The position numbers and the translations under genes are program-made. Source: Pleurodeles waltl (taxonomy: Eukaryota; Chordata; Amphibia; Caudata; Salamandridae). Taken from it: a DNA stretch of 64,000 nt. Every line of letters begins with the position of its first letter. Positions within the stretch are counted from its first letter, which is position 1. Below the pieces are notes generated by a model that was given only the letters and a program-made list of their open reading frames with translations, did not search any database and was not told the DNA's origin. Below are positions 44,345 through 56,290 of the stretch, piece after piece. The stretch is taken from NCBI RefSeq assembly GCF_031143425.1, contig NC_090447.1, positions 845,623,760-845,687,759 on the forward strand, in the 5' to 3' direction.

Positions 44345-45775
44345 CCAACGAGGTGAATGTGTTGTATGTACCTCCTAACATTAATGATTAACAACTGTGG
44401 ACACCATGGATGAATTTTTCTATTGAGTGTACACATACTCCATGATGCATACCATTGGAGTTGGGCTATGACCATATTGAGCACATCGATTCGGTGTGCT
44501 TACATCTACCAATGTGTGTGCACGTTGTCCTGGCTCAATAATAATCATTAATGACTGAATATTAACTACCGCATGTGCCTGAGTCTGATAAGAATGACAC
44601 AGAGATAAGAGTAATTTTCACTTTAAAAACAACATAGAATTAAGAGTAATTTTCACTATGGAGTAAATGATGCACATGTGTATGTGCTCCCTCTATATCA
44701 AGGATCCGACTAGGGTCCAAACTTTACTATTGACATTCATAACCTTTGCATCCCACCGACTGCCATGTCAGTTTCCAAATAACAAAAACACCAGAAACTA
44801 ACAGCCCATAGTTATACCACTCTTGGCATAAGCTGTGTCTACTAAAATGTCTTTTTAATTTCCATCACTCTACACCATTGTCTACAAAGGACATCATCCC
44901 CCTCCCAGACCAGAAACCAGAATCCCCTAAAATCAAGAGTAAGAGATAGTCTGTAGCTCTAAAGAAAGTAGTTGCACCTTCAGATAGAATTAGTCTAGAG
45001 GAGGTTTTTAATGCATGTGCATTGTGTGTGCATACCTTATTTCCCTAATCATGTGTGTTGTTTTGCAGTGACTTGCGGTGAAGTGTCATCCGCATGTTCA
45101 CAGCATGTCTTAAAATCATAAATTCATATAGGGAAGCTCACTTTTTCCAATAAAATTTATTTCTATTTTTTCTAATTCCTCAACAAGTTAATATGCCTAA
45201 ATCTACACTCAGGTAGGACTCACATGGGTTTGTTTAGGATTAATAAGAGATATAACTCAGCTATTAGAATGCCTAAGTTAGCTAGGGATCCACAGCCCTG
45301 AAGAATGCCCCCAACCTGTTAAGGCTACTTAGTAGGACAGAAAGATGTTCACTAAAGGAAACTGGTTGAGCCATTGACCTCAAAAGTACTGTCTCAACTC
45401 GATTTTTAAAATATAGCTGAGGTTCCCATTATTAAAGGTGACACACAGGGACACCTCAAGGTATTTTTGATCAATCTGGATCTCGCCCTTGTCCAATAGT
45501 TTTTATATAAGAACTCCCTCCTGTCAGGGTCTGCCAGGAGGCTGAGTCAGCCCTGGTGGCACTGTCCTACCAGGGTGGGAAGAGATTGCCAATGATGAAG
45601 CATGACACAAATAAGTGTGTGAGCCCTACTCTTCCATAACAATGATCTTCCCTTACGTTCAAACAGTAATCCTATGACATTTTGGACATGGACAGATTTA
45701 TCCATATAGGGAAACCTTCAATTGACTTTGCCCAGTAGCTACTATACCTGTTGTAATTGAGTGTATGTGACTATG
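44345..45775 (-). repeat. Repeat family P, uninterrupted inverted copy (carries the empty piggyBac site)
   Basis: This minus-strand copy matches 20,596-21,015 and 36,511-37,419 across the piggyBac insertion point. At 45,320-45,323 it has an intact TTAA. On the minus strand, sequence before it (CCTACTAAGTAGCC) matches the left flank and sequence after it (GGCATTCTTCAGGG) the right flank. Its TATATAAAAACTA motif lies near 45,498-45,510. No coding sequence was recognised. Confidence 0.8.
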
Positions 45776-46111
45776 GAGGAAGTGCAGTGGCTATATTCCT
45801 CCCCCTTTCCCCAGTGTGTTGAAAACATTTGCAGTGCATTCAAAGACCGAGGTCAAAGTTCAGGAGCTGTCTTCCTAGGGTTCTTGTTTACTTTCATTCT
45901 CTGACTTAAAAGGGAGAGGATTTGTGTGTTGCTCTTGCTAGATACTGGGGATAGAAACTAGTTTTTCCTAGCAGACAACAACATTTAAATTAACTGTTTA
46001 CGCATTTCAGAATATATTAGAATTAGTAACACAGATGAAGCAGATGTTTTGTTATTTCTGAAGTGTGTTAGAAACAAATACTTTATTATGATCAAAACGA
46101 ATCATTACACT
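45776..46111. other. Non-coding spacer
   Basis: AT-rich sequence between the inverted repeat copy and the next MITE. I see no gene or recognisable repeat in it. Confidence 0.4.
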
Positions 46112-47045
46112 AAGGGGGTCATTACGACCCCGGCGGTTGGTGCTATAGTGGAGGTATTACCCCCAACAGGCTGGCGGTACCTACCTCCACTATTATGACA
46201 TTGGTGGTTTGGCCAAAGCTAAACCGCCAAGTCAACACACCGACCACCACGGCAGTAACGACCGCCGTGCTGGAGACTCCAGTCTCCACCTCGGTGGCTG
46301 TCACTAGGCCGACCATGGAATTTTGATCCCGCCCACCGCCATGGTTTTCAAGATTTCGGTACTGCCACGGAAACCATGGCGGTAGGCACTATCAGTGCCA
46401 GGGAATTATTTCCCTGGCACTGATAGGGGTCTCCCCGCCCCCTCCCCCTCCCTAGAATCTTCCTCCTCCCTCTCCCTCCCCCTCCTGACCCCCCTCCCCA
46501 CATTGACACACATACACGCACATACATACACACCCATACACACACTCACCCATGCATGCATACATACATACACACTCACTGCAAAAGTCACAAACATACA
46601 TCCAGGGACACACGCACTCACACGACATAACATGCATGTACACACACACCCACTCATGCACACATGCATTACACATGCATGCACGCATTTAAACACAGTC
46701 ACACACACCCTCACACACGCACACAGCACATCCCACCCCCTCTCCTGTCGGAGAACCCGACTTACCTGTTTGCAGGGGGTCCTTCGGCAGGAGATGGGAC
46801 GTGGCCCTGCTGCCAGCAGCAGCGTCCGCCAGCAAAACACCGCAAGGCCATATCATGGAATATGATATGGTATTCAGTATTTTTCTGGTGTGGCGCTGCT
46901 GCTGGCAGCAGCGCCACCTTACTGCCATCTGCCGCCATGACCGTCACCGGAATACACAGCCTTCTGGCTGAATTCCAGCTACGCTCATAATGGCATGGAC
47001 GGTTGGTAGCCCTATGTTGCCGGCCGTCGCCGTGGCGGTAGGCCT
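46112..47045. mobile_element. Palindromic GC-rich MITE-like element with embedded microsatellite
   Basis: It begins GGGGGTCATTACGACCCCGG, itself a palindrome, and continues with inverted modules: GGTGGTTTGGCC..AAACCGCC, GGAGACTCCAGTCTCC, CCGCCATGG..CCATGGCGG, CCAGGGAATTATTTCCCTGG and GCTGCTGCTGGCAGCAGCGCC. A (CA/CATA)n microsatellite at 46,505-46,720 expands its middle. The expected right terminus (inverted GGGGGTCATTACG) is not seen, so it may be truncated. ORFs on both strands are CA-repeat translations. Confidence 0.55.
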
Positions 47046-47159
47046 AAGTGAATTTTCACACATTTTGGTTTGTGCACTGAATAGTTTTATTGATAAAACT
47101 GTATGTCTGTGCAAATGTAATGGTCATTTCAACTGAATATTTGTTGTCTGTAATGGCAG

Positions 47160-48210
47160 TGCTCTTCCATATAATGCATAATCTGCTCTACATCTCTCTA
47201 CTCTACTCTGCACCAATCCACAATACTGCACTCTACTCTGTACCACTCCACTTTACACCACTCCACGGCACTGCACTCTGTACCACACTAGTCTATCCCA
47301 CTGCACTCTATGCCACTTCACACTATGCCTCTCTGCTCTATCATGTACCACTTTACTGTAGGCTAATGCACTCTTTGCCACTCTATTCTACACCACTGCA
47401 CTCCTTAAATTGCACACTCTACCACTCCAGTCTAGGCCACACCAATCTACTCTGCACGGCTCCACTCTGCACCACTATACTCAATGCCACTCTGCAAACA
47501 CCGAACTCTGTGCCACTGCACTCTATGCCAACACACTCTATGCCAATGCAATTTACTCTGTAATGTTCAACTCTATGCCATTCCACCACATGACACTCTA
47601 ATCTACTCTGCATTATTGCATTATATGCCATTGCACTCTACACCACTTTACTCCATGCCAGTACACCCTGCCACTCTATGCAACTGCACTCTACTCTACA
47701 CCACTCCACCCTGTCACACATTACTCTACTCTGAAACAATCTATTAATCTCTATGCCACTGCACTCTGCACCACTCTATTCCACTCTGTGGCTCTACACT
47801 CTATGCCACTACACTATATGACATTCTACTCTTAACCACTGCACTCTATGCCAATGTACTCTACACAACTGCACTCTATGTCACTGCACTCTATACCACT
47901 GCACTCTACTCTGCCTCACTGTACTCTACCCCACTGCTCTGTCCACCACTCTAGTCCATTGCACTCTAAAACTCTACTCTGCAAGTCTGCATTCTCCACA
48001 CTGAACTCTAGACCACTTTACTCTGCACTACTCTACTATATGCTACTCCACTCTGTGCAACTGCACTGTATGCCACTGCACTCTACTGCACTGTACTCTG
48101 CAGCATTCTGTGCTACTCTACTTTGCACCACTCTACGCCACTGCACTCTTTCTACTCAACTCTTCTCGATACTCCATGCCACTGCGCTCTATGCCTCTTA
48201 ACTCTACTCT
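47160..48210. repeat. Minisatellite, ~1.05 kb, CACTCTATGCCACTG-type unit
   Basis: A short degenerate unit of about 10-20 bases built on ACTCTATGCCACTGC, with CTCTACTCTGCACCACT variants, is repeated continuously. Long frames here (for example 47,090-47,563) encode His/Leu/Tyr/Ser-rich simple sequence and are not credible proteins. Confidence 0.85.
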
Positions 48211-48575
48211 ATACAAATGATTATGAGCATAAAGAAGATGCATAGTCTCTTTTGATAATATTCTTCCAAAATTTAGCCAGCATCAACAATCCCAATAAAG
48301 CACTAGCACTTCCTCTTAGTATATTTACAATTCTGCAAGAAGTGCATGATCCTCCTAACCATGTTAGTCCATATAGGACAATGTCCTGTATCTTCAGACT
48401 TTCGAGCTCTGGATTATTCCACCATAGGAAGCCAAGATTAAAGTTAGGGAGGACGCATCATCGACATTTCGGAACTATGGAAGCCAAGGGGTCCACAAGA
48501 CTATCATCAGGAATACGTGTGAAGTGGGAAAGCAATTTATATCACCATGCTTTGGAACTGAGGACAAGACAATCA
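48211..48575. other. Repeat-derived DNA with Penelope-like terminal motif
   Basis: At 48,463-48,515 the sequence has ATCATCGACATTTCGGAAC and CTATCATCAGGAATACG about 30 bases apart, resembling 2,040-2,105. On the minus strand this reads CTGATGA...CGAAATGTCG. I read it as a possible terminal repeat of a Penelope-like element. The ORF across it (48,252-48,644) has no recognisable features. Confidence 0.3.
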
Positions 48576-49408
48576 GGGGCATATTTATACTCTGCTTGCA
48601 CCGGATTTGCGTCTTTTTTTAACGCAAATTCAGCGCAAAACTAACACCATATTTATACTATGATGTTAGACCCCGTTAACGTAAAAATGTCTCAGTGTGT
48701 GTCATTTTCTGGATGTGTGAAAGCGCCTTGTGTTAATGACATGCAAGGTAGGCAATCCCGTCCAAAAAATGACTTAAACACCCGTGCGCCATAATTATCC
48801 AACCAGGCAAAAATGGCGCACGGCTGGTGGGCGGAGCCGGAAATTGACATAATCCCGATTTGCGCCAAAAATTAACGCCTTGGTCAGGGCAGGCGTTAAG
48901 GGACCTGTGGGCTCTTTTCCATGGTGGGAGACCATGGAAGCAGTCCCTGCACCCAGGGACACCCCCTACCACGCTAGCCCACCCCTGGAGGACACCCATG
49001 GATGGGGAGACCCATCCATGGTGAGTGCAGGTAAGTATAATTTTTTTTTTTTTTTAGAGTGGCATAGGGGGGCCTAACTTGGGCCCCCCTACATGCCACT
49101 GTGACCAATTGCCCTGCCCATTTTCATGGGGGTTGTGGGTCAAAAAATTACGCAAGTCAAGTTGGAGCCAATATTTTTGACTCTAACCTGACTTGCACCA
49201 TTCTTTGACGCACAACTCCCAGTCTTCCCTTCGCCTCCGCTGCCCGGTTTGAGTCTATTTTGACACAAACCAGCCCGCAGCACCAGCTAACGTCATTCCA
49301 TAAATAAGGTGCCCAGCTGGTGCGTTGGAATGGCGTTAGCCGGCGGTAAACATTTTGACGCAAATCTGCCCTGGCGCTGATTTGCATCAAAAAGTATAAA
49401 TATGGGCC
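48576..49408. mobile_element. MITE, 833 bp, related to 2,467-3,391
   Basis: The left end GGGGCATATTTATACTCTG and right end AGTATAAATATGGGCC match the element at 2,467 in both termini and subterminal CGCAAATT and AACGCC phrases. Flanks are TCA (48,573-48,575) and TAA (49,409-49,411), a decayed TWA duplication. It is non-autonomous. The two copies share central landmarks: GGCATAGGGGGGCCT, an A/T-run after AGGTAAGTAT, and GGACACCCA.GGA. Confidence 0.7.
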
Positions 49409-49411
49409 TAA

Positions 49412-52221
49412 GTGTATGTAGCAGTATGCAATCATGCAATGCATCCTATGGTTTCACAAAATTATCTTATATCTGACGTGTTTAGTGTTGTCGTTATTCT
49501 ACATATAACCTACTATGCTGTGAACTGAAAATGTATCTGAGAAATATTTTTTATTTTATTTTACCAACCATGTGGCCAATAAATTCAAAAATACATATAC
49601 AGCAGATGTGGAGTTACTGACATATCTCAAATTGACTGACCCAAAATGTTTAAGTAATGAAGTTTACAGACATTTCTTTTTTTTTTCTCCATTCTCTATT
49701 AGGCAAACAACACAATTGTTACGAAGGATCATTACCTCAAATGTTACTCCAGTGCAAAGCTCGTGTAGTTAATTGTCTTCTCTTGTTTTCTTATTTCACA
49801 CCTTGAAGACACACACATAGAATTTGTGAACTCCTGTTTCTATGAAGGGTCACACATTCCTAATTGTGTTTTCTGCCAGTTGAGCCTTTAGCACTCACTC
49901 ACCTCCCTTTGAGTGTTCCATTTCTGTTCATAACCGATGTGTAAAATGAATTAACCGATTATTTAATTCAGTAATTTATGTTTTTGTTTTGTTTTTTATC
50001 AAAATAGGTTTACTTATTCATGGTATTGTACTGCCAAAATAACCAATAAAGAATGGCTGGTCGTTTGAGTCTAAAATTCCAAGTCAGTGACTATATTTGT
50101 CCTCTTTTTCAAAATGGAGCACTTATTGTAAAATGGCTCCCGCAGTTTTGCACCCGCTAAAACATGAATCAAAATTCGTATTAGGGAAAGCTATCGTATG
50201 ATGTGGTCCAACAAATTACACACGATACAACTTAGCTAGCGAGAAGCCTGACTGACTAATGCAGGTGCTTATAGGAACTGTATAGATTAAAAAGCTTTCA
50301 ACTAATTTCATTTAAATAATGTTTATCACATTCATTTGCATAATAAAAGAGATTTTTTCTTTGTACACTCTTCAGCAAATAATTACAATGATAGATCTGC
50401 ATGAAAAAGAGATTTATATAGCGCGTGCAGATATCATTGCACAATAATTGACATTAAAAGATTTATAAGCACATTGCGTAATATTTCGTTATTACCATGT
50501 CGCGTTCTGTGGTAACCAGTATTGAAACTTATACAGGGTACACTGAACGAATACAATATCTGCACATTTCGCAGGAAGTATGTGGAATACTGAATTTATT
50601 CTATATACATTTTTTCCAACACTTCTCTTTTAAAAATACAATTTAAGCAGCTAATAACCTTGAATTAAAAATAATGACCTCTACAAAAGACTACTAATTT
50701 TAAGCAATTGTTGCATTGAAAAGCATCGTTGGATTCTAAGCGACTTCGCTATGTCCGACTTGTAAACGTGACAATAATAAATGTAGCCTTCTGGTAAGTA
50801 CCTCCCAGCAGGATTTGCGCTGCACTTTTATATGGAGCATATTTGTAGGAATTCATTATTTTTCCCAGGCAAGGTTTCTTTTGAACCGGAGTACGAGGAG
50901 GGGAATTTTTTTTATCAAGCTACAGTTCCAGGGCAAAAGCACGCCCTTCCTCACAAGTCTTGTTGCACTGTCCTGCTGTAAATCATACATACCATGGTAT
51001 AATTTTAAGTGTTGTATTTTAATTCATAAATCTTTATCACATGAGTACGAAATGAGAAGTTGGTTTTAGTGGTACGTTGTGTTTTTACTGGCTGGAGATG
51101 GTTTCACATTTAAGGTTATATCTATTTGTAAATTGAGGAGATGAGTATCATAGCTTCTTGTACCATACACAATGGGTAATGCAGTTTATGTGTTTGAGTG
51201 TCCATTGCTCATAATGACGATTCGTTCCCATAAATATATTGTAAACACCTTATTTGATTTATTAATTGTAATTTTCGTTTATTTTCATGAGCCTGAGGTA
51301 CATAGTGGAAATATGTTACAGTTCTTGAGGAACTCATTTAGGACACCGTTATTATTATCATTGTAGACCTCCTTCTGCAGCCAGTGGAGTCCTCGTCAGA
51401 ATTGGGACTACAAATTGTTTAGTAAAAATGGCAAACAGTGTAATTCTCATTTCATCAGAAAAAAAACACCAATTCGTGAATTGTGAAAATGGCTGCAGAA
51501 GAGACAAATCACGTGGCCATCAGTGCACAAAGCTCCAATAATACATTTATCACCACATCCTGTCCTGTCGGTGCTTCCTGAATGTAATACTACAGATCCA
51601 AAATCAGGGACAACTCGGAATGAGGCCTTTATTGTAGTGTGCCTAATCATAGGGTAAAACCCTTCCAGGAAATTGACAACTCAGCTTGGCTTAAACACTG
51701 ATTTATGAATCAGTGGATAAAAATGAGGCGTAGCACATGGTAACACAATTTCATCTCTGCATTTTCCCCTTGATTTATATCAGGATTGTACTAGTGGCAA
51801 AAGGCAGAATGTTTTCTATGTTTCCTCTACCATACAGTAAGGTTGCAGCACGCAAGCCATTTTACTGCAGGCACACAGATGTAACATGCAGTAATTTAGC
51901 AGTAGATTACAACAGGGCCAAAACCAGTGCCTTGGTTTTGCCAAGAATGCTAAATTATCCCTGAAATGCCCGGAACGACACTAGCGCAGGGATTATGATA
52001 GCAACATTAAAAGTTCAAAAAGGGACTTATAGAATACTACATCTTATTAAAACTTGTAAAATCGGTGTAGTCTTTTGACAAAATTGACAAAGTGAGGAAT
52101 AAACAAAAATAAACATTAAGCATTCTCAAAGAATTTACATCACAGTCTGAGAAACTTACCATAAACGTTAAACCCACCTAGGAATTTTGCAAAAAGTTGA
52201 ATAACTTTTTTGTCAAAAAAT
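49412..52221. other. 2.8 kb AT-rich DNA, no gene or repeat recognised
   Basis: No credible coding frame, RNA gene or transposon boundary is seen. Of the window it looks least repeat-like, which is worth a conservation check. Small ORFs (for example 50,815-51,069) lack any family feature. Confidence 0.4.
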
Positions 52222-52226
52222 ACTAC

Positions 52227-54311
52227 TGATAGAAATGGGGTCTCTGGTTGGCAGTCAGATTGCACTCTGTCTAAGCAGGGACCCTCACTCTAGTAAGGGA
52301 AAGGGAGTTACACTCCTAAGCACCCCTGCTCACCCCATTGGTAGCTTGCCACAACCAGTCAGGCTTATCTCAAAGGCTATGTGTGAAGTATTTGTACCAA
52401 CACACACAGTAATACAGTATTACAAACTACAAAAGGGACATAACACCAGTTTAGAAAAAGAGCCAATATTTATCTAAATCAAACAAGACAAAAACAACAA
52501 GAATCCAACATACACAAGCAAAGTTATGAATTTTTAAATTAAAAAGAATCTTAATCCATAGAAAACAATGGATGCGTTGTTTTTACACAAAGTACCTGGT
52601 TTGCCACAAAAATAAAGCCTCACGGGTGAGCGTGCATTGGAAAAGTCAGCGATGCATAGATTCCTGACTCGCAAGTAAGGCTGTGTGTCATTTCTTCTCC
52701 GGTCGGGTAGGCGATGGGTCGTTTTTCTCTCCGCAGAAGAGCGATGCATCAATTTCGGGATGGGCAACCTCGGGTCCGCGCAGGTTCACTGTGGTTTTGA
52801 CGCCCAGCGATGATGCATGCGAAATCCTGGAGCACGATGGTGAAGAGCGGTGCTGCGTGGGTGATGCATTGATTTTGTCAGCCACAAGCGGATGTTGCGT
52901 CAATTTCCCAGCCACGATGCAGGTGGTGCATCGATTTTTCAGCCTCGAAGCAGGTGCTGCGTCAGTTTTTCTCACACACGGCTCCAGTGCATGGATTTCA
53001 GCCTTGGTCCCACCAGCTTCTTTCAAGGGCCCAGGGACTGGATTGGGCGTCACATGGCAGGGTCAGAGTCTCAGCAAGAGACTCCAGATGCTGGCAGAGA
53101 AGGTCTTTGATGGCCTGAGACTTCAGAACAGGGGCAAAGTTCAGTTCAAGCCCTTGGAGACACTTCATAAGCAGGAAAACACAACAAAGTCCAGTCTTTG
53201 TCCTCTCTCATGTAGAAGCAGCAACTGCAGTCCAGCTCAGAAAAGCACACTCACTGGCAAAGGGGCAGTAGTTCTCTAGCTTTTCAGCTCTTCACCTTGG
53301 CAGAGGTTCCTCTTGATCCAGAAGTAATCTAAAAGTCTGGAGTTTTGGGTCCACTATTTATACCCATCTCTGTCTTTGAAGTAGGCAAATTTCAAAGTAA
53401 AGTCTCTGTTGTTCTCAAGATCCTGCCATGCCCAGGCCTGGCCCCAGACGCACATCTATACCCCAATTCCCTTCATGTCACCGTCTAGAGGGAATTAACA
53501 AAAGCCCAACTGTCATTCTGACCTAGACATGGAATACACAAGCAGGCAGAGGCACAGAGTGGTTAAGCAAGAAAATGCCCACTTTCTAAAAGTGGCATTT
53601 TCAAACTGACAATCTAAAAAACAACTGTACCAAAAGATGTATTTTTAAATTGTGAGTTCAGAGACCGCTAACTCCATATCTCTATCTGCTCCCAATGGGA
53701 AACTACACTTAAAAGATATTCAACTGCAGTGCCAATATTAACCTATGAGAGAGATAGGCCTTGCAACAGTCAAAACCAAATTTGGCAGTACTTCACTGTC
53801 AGGATATGTGAAACACATCAGTACATGACCTACCTTTAACATTTACTGCACCCTGCCCATGTGGCTACCTCGGGCCTACCTTATGCGTGCCTTATATGTA
53901 CAAAAAGGGATGGGTGGGCCTGGAAAGTGGGTACACTTGCCCAGTTGAATTGGCAGTTTAAAACTGCACACACAGACACTGAAGGGTAGGTCTGAGCCAT
54001 GTTTACAGGGCTACTTATGTGGATGGCACAATCAGTGCGGCAGACCCACTAGTAGCATTTGATTTACAGACCCTAGGCACCTCTAGTGTGCTTTACTAGG
54101 AACCTACTAATCAATCAGATATGTCAATCATGGAAAAGCCAACTACACATACTGTTTACACAGAGACCACTTGCACTTTAGCACTGGTCAGCAGTGGTAA
54201 AGTGCCCGGAGTACAAAAATCAGTAAAAACAAAGTCCAGCACACAGTCAAAAACACAGAGAGCAGAGGCAAAAAGACAGGGGAAACCACACCAAGGATGC
54301 CAGGTCTAACA
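52227..54311 (+). mobile_element. LTR-like family A element, 2,085 bp, perfect TSD ACTAC
   Basis: The element runs from TGATAGAAATGG to GTCTAACA and is bounded by an exact 5-base duplication, ACTAC (52,222-52,226 and 54,312-54,316). It aligns with 41,853-43,806: GGTCTCTGGTTGGCAGTC, GGGACCCTCACTCTAGT, GGTAGCTTG.C, a CpG-rich TGCATCGAT-rich segment (52,620-53,000), and the closing TGCACTTTAGCACTGGTCAGCAGTGG phrase. There is no gag or pol frame. The ORFs inside (for example 52,683-53,279) run through the CpG-rich segment and are not recognised proteins. Confidence 0.75.
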
Positions 54312-54399
54312 ACTACTTATAGAAAATTGTATTAACATCACCAAAATTGATCTAATTGGGTATAAAGCAATAAACAACCACAGCTTGTTCACATAATTT

Positions 54400-55660
54400 C
54401 AAATGATAGCTGAGAGCCACCTCTCAGAACTCATAGTTAAGGTTAAATCTCGCTCCCCCTCTGACCCATGTCCTGCTAAAATAGCAAATAGTTTAGCGCT
54501 GCCGGTCATCAAGAAACCTCTATGCGGCTTACTCATCAAATCTCTTGACCAGGGCATTTTTGTCAATGCCCTTTAAAATGCCACGGTGACTCCACTTCTG
54601 AAGAAACAAGGCGATGACCCTAACATCTTGAGATCACTGTCTGCCATGTAGAGGAGGTAGGATTCCAGGGGACCACGGTGAGCTGGCTCAAATCCTTTCT
54701 ATCTGGATGTTCTGAAACTGTCCATTTGGCCAACTCTGCAGTAAAACTTGTTAGCCTGGAATGCAGGGCTCCGCATCAGGGGCTCTCTATCACCCCACCT
54801 GTTCAATGAATATATGCCAAACCTTTAAAACAAGAATTATCATCTAGGGGATGTGGGCTGTACAACAGTATGGATGGCTCCCAGGTGCTACAGAATTTAG
54901 ATGTAACATCAACATCCCAACTAGAATTTCAAGACAACGTGCACTTTTTGGTGAATTGGATGAATGATAACTAGTTAAACTTAATACAGCCAAAACTAAA
55001 GTTGACATTCTCAAAATAACATGGCCACGTAAAACCCACTTGTCTTGGGCCACAGAAATGGGATTAGCTCTCTTACCCAAAGCATCAGTTAAAAACGTAG
55101 GAGTCATGGTGGACACCAGTCTCACCCTAAAACAACAGATATGCATGGTAGTATCCAAATGTGTTTTGCTTATAAGAACACAGACAAAAATTCTACCAAG
55201 TTTTTCATTTGAAGCATGAAACTGATTATGATGGCAGTAATAACTTCTAGATTAGATTACGTAAATGTGCTCTAGTAAGGTCTGCCTAAGAATGAGCTTC
55301 ACAGGCACCAGACCATACAGAATGAAGCAGCAAGACTGTTTTTCAACTCCCAAGATGTACACGCCACTCCATTATTACAAAACATTGCATAGGCTTCCAT
55401 TGATTCAGCACACTCATTTTAAAATGTGCTGCCTTGCATGATGAACAATCTGGCTCCTTTTTTCCTGGCTTATAAAATAAAAAGATATAGACCATCGAGC
55501 AATCTAAGGTCAACCCACTCTAACTTCCTAATTATGCCTAGATTCAGAAAAACTGAGAGAAGGATTAGTTTTGCAGCTGTGGCTCAGGCAAGCTGGAACT
55601 CGGTCTCAGCACACATTTGCCACTAATCAGAATTGCTGCATTTCCGAAAAATCTAGAAAC
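54400..55660 (+). pseudogene. L2/CR1-type LINE RT fragment, heavily decayed
   Basis: Fragments of an ORF2 in order: SHLSELIVKVKSRSPSDPCP (about 54,415), TVTPLLKKQGDDPN, SWLKSFLSGCSETVHL (about 54,690), QLEFQDNVHFLVNWMNDN, LIQPKLKL (54,975), and near the end FFLAYKIKRYRPSSNLRSTH with AAVAQASWNSVSAHI (55,430-55,620). These match the L2/CR1 pattern (NPISLLP.., WL.SFL..R.., W....LKLN..KTE, thumb and tail). Many stops and frameshifts interrupt. The YADD catalytic motif is lost. Confidence 0.65.
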
Positions 55661-55661
55661 G

Positions 55662-56140
55662 TGGGGTAGATTTAAGGAAAGTGGCGCTGCACCCAGTTCC
55701 GTGCCACTTTCCTTGTGCCCCTTAGCACCCCACTGCCACCATTTGTGGAGCACCATGGTGCAGGGTAGGGGGCAATAACGTCAAAATTGTTAACACTATT
55801 GATGTACTCTTCAGGGTTAGCACCAAAAGTACATAGTACATAGGGGCCCATTGTGAAAAATGGTCTTACCCTTTTAATGCCTGCTCTTGGCAGGCATTAA
55901 AATTGCCCAAAAAATGACGCAAAGAAATCTGTTAGATTCTTTGTGCCCTTTTTTCCGTTAGGGGGAACACCCCCTTTTCATACGTTATGCATGTTGCATG
56001 CATAATGTAGCGCAAAGGGTTACAAAGTGGCGCAATGCATGCATTGCACCACTTTGTGAATATGGCATAGGGAAAAGGCCACCTTAGGGTCAAAAAAATG
56101 ATGCTAAGGTGGCGTAAGGCCCTCTAAAATCTGGACCATG
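55662..56140. mobile_element. MITE inserted in the 3' end of the LINE ORF
   Basis: The left part GGTAGATTTAAGGAAAGTGGCG and the inverted right part (GGTCCAGATTTTAGAGG on the other strand) are approximate inverted termini. Inside are hairpins such as AAAGTGGCGCTGC / GTGCCACTTT, TTATGCATGTTGCATGCATAA and GTGGCGCAATGCATGCATTGCACCAC. The LINE tail (FRKNLET before it; KQALLHE-like after it) continues on either side, which supports a real insertion. Target duplication not determined. Confidence 0.55.
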
Positions 56141-56290
56141 ATTCTTCAAGCAAGCATTGCTTCATGAACTAGCTATTAATTCCACTTTTCCTGATACCTT
56201 CAGCACAAAGAAACCTATGGTGTAGGTGCGCTCAATAAATATCCTCTAATAGGACGACATGACATAACATTACATAACATAATTGGCCCT
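56141..56290 (+). pseudogene. LINE 3' tail with short ACATAACAT-type repeats
   Basis: After the MITE the LINE resumes (TTCAAGCAAGCATTGCTTCATG) and ends in an A/T-rich CAATAAATAT segment followed by a (A)CATAACATTA microsatellite at about 56,253-56,281, a typical LINE 3' end. Confidence 0.45.

Noticed and set aside
46406..46865. ORFs of 144-156 aa on both strands, Cys/Val- and His/Thr-rich
   Set aside because: They translate a (CA/CATA)n microsatellite within a MITE.
47090..48201. His/Leu/Tyr/Ser-rich ORFs of 157 and 117 aa
   Set aside because: They are simple-repeat translations of the minisatellite.
52683..53279. 198-aa ORF inside family A
   Set aside because: It crosses the CpG-rich short-repeat block. 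The corresponding ORF in the other copy (42,231-42,674) is in a different register with unrelated sequence.
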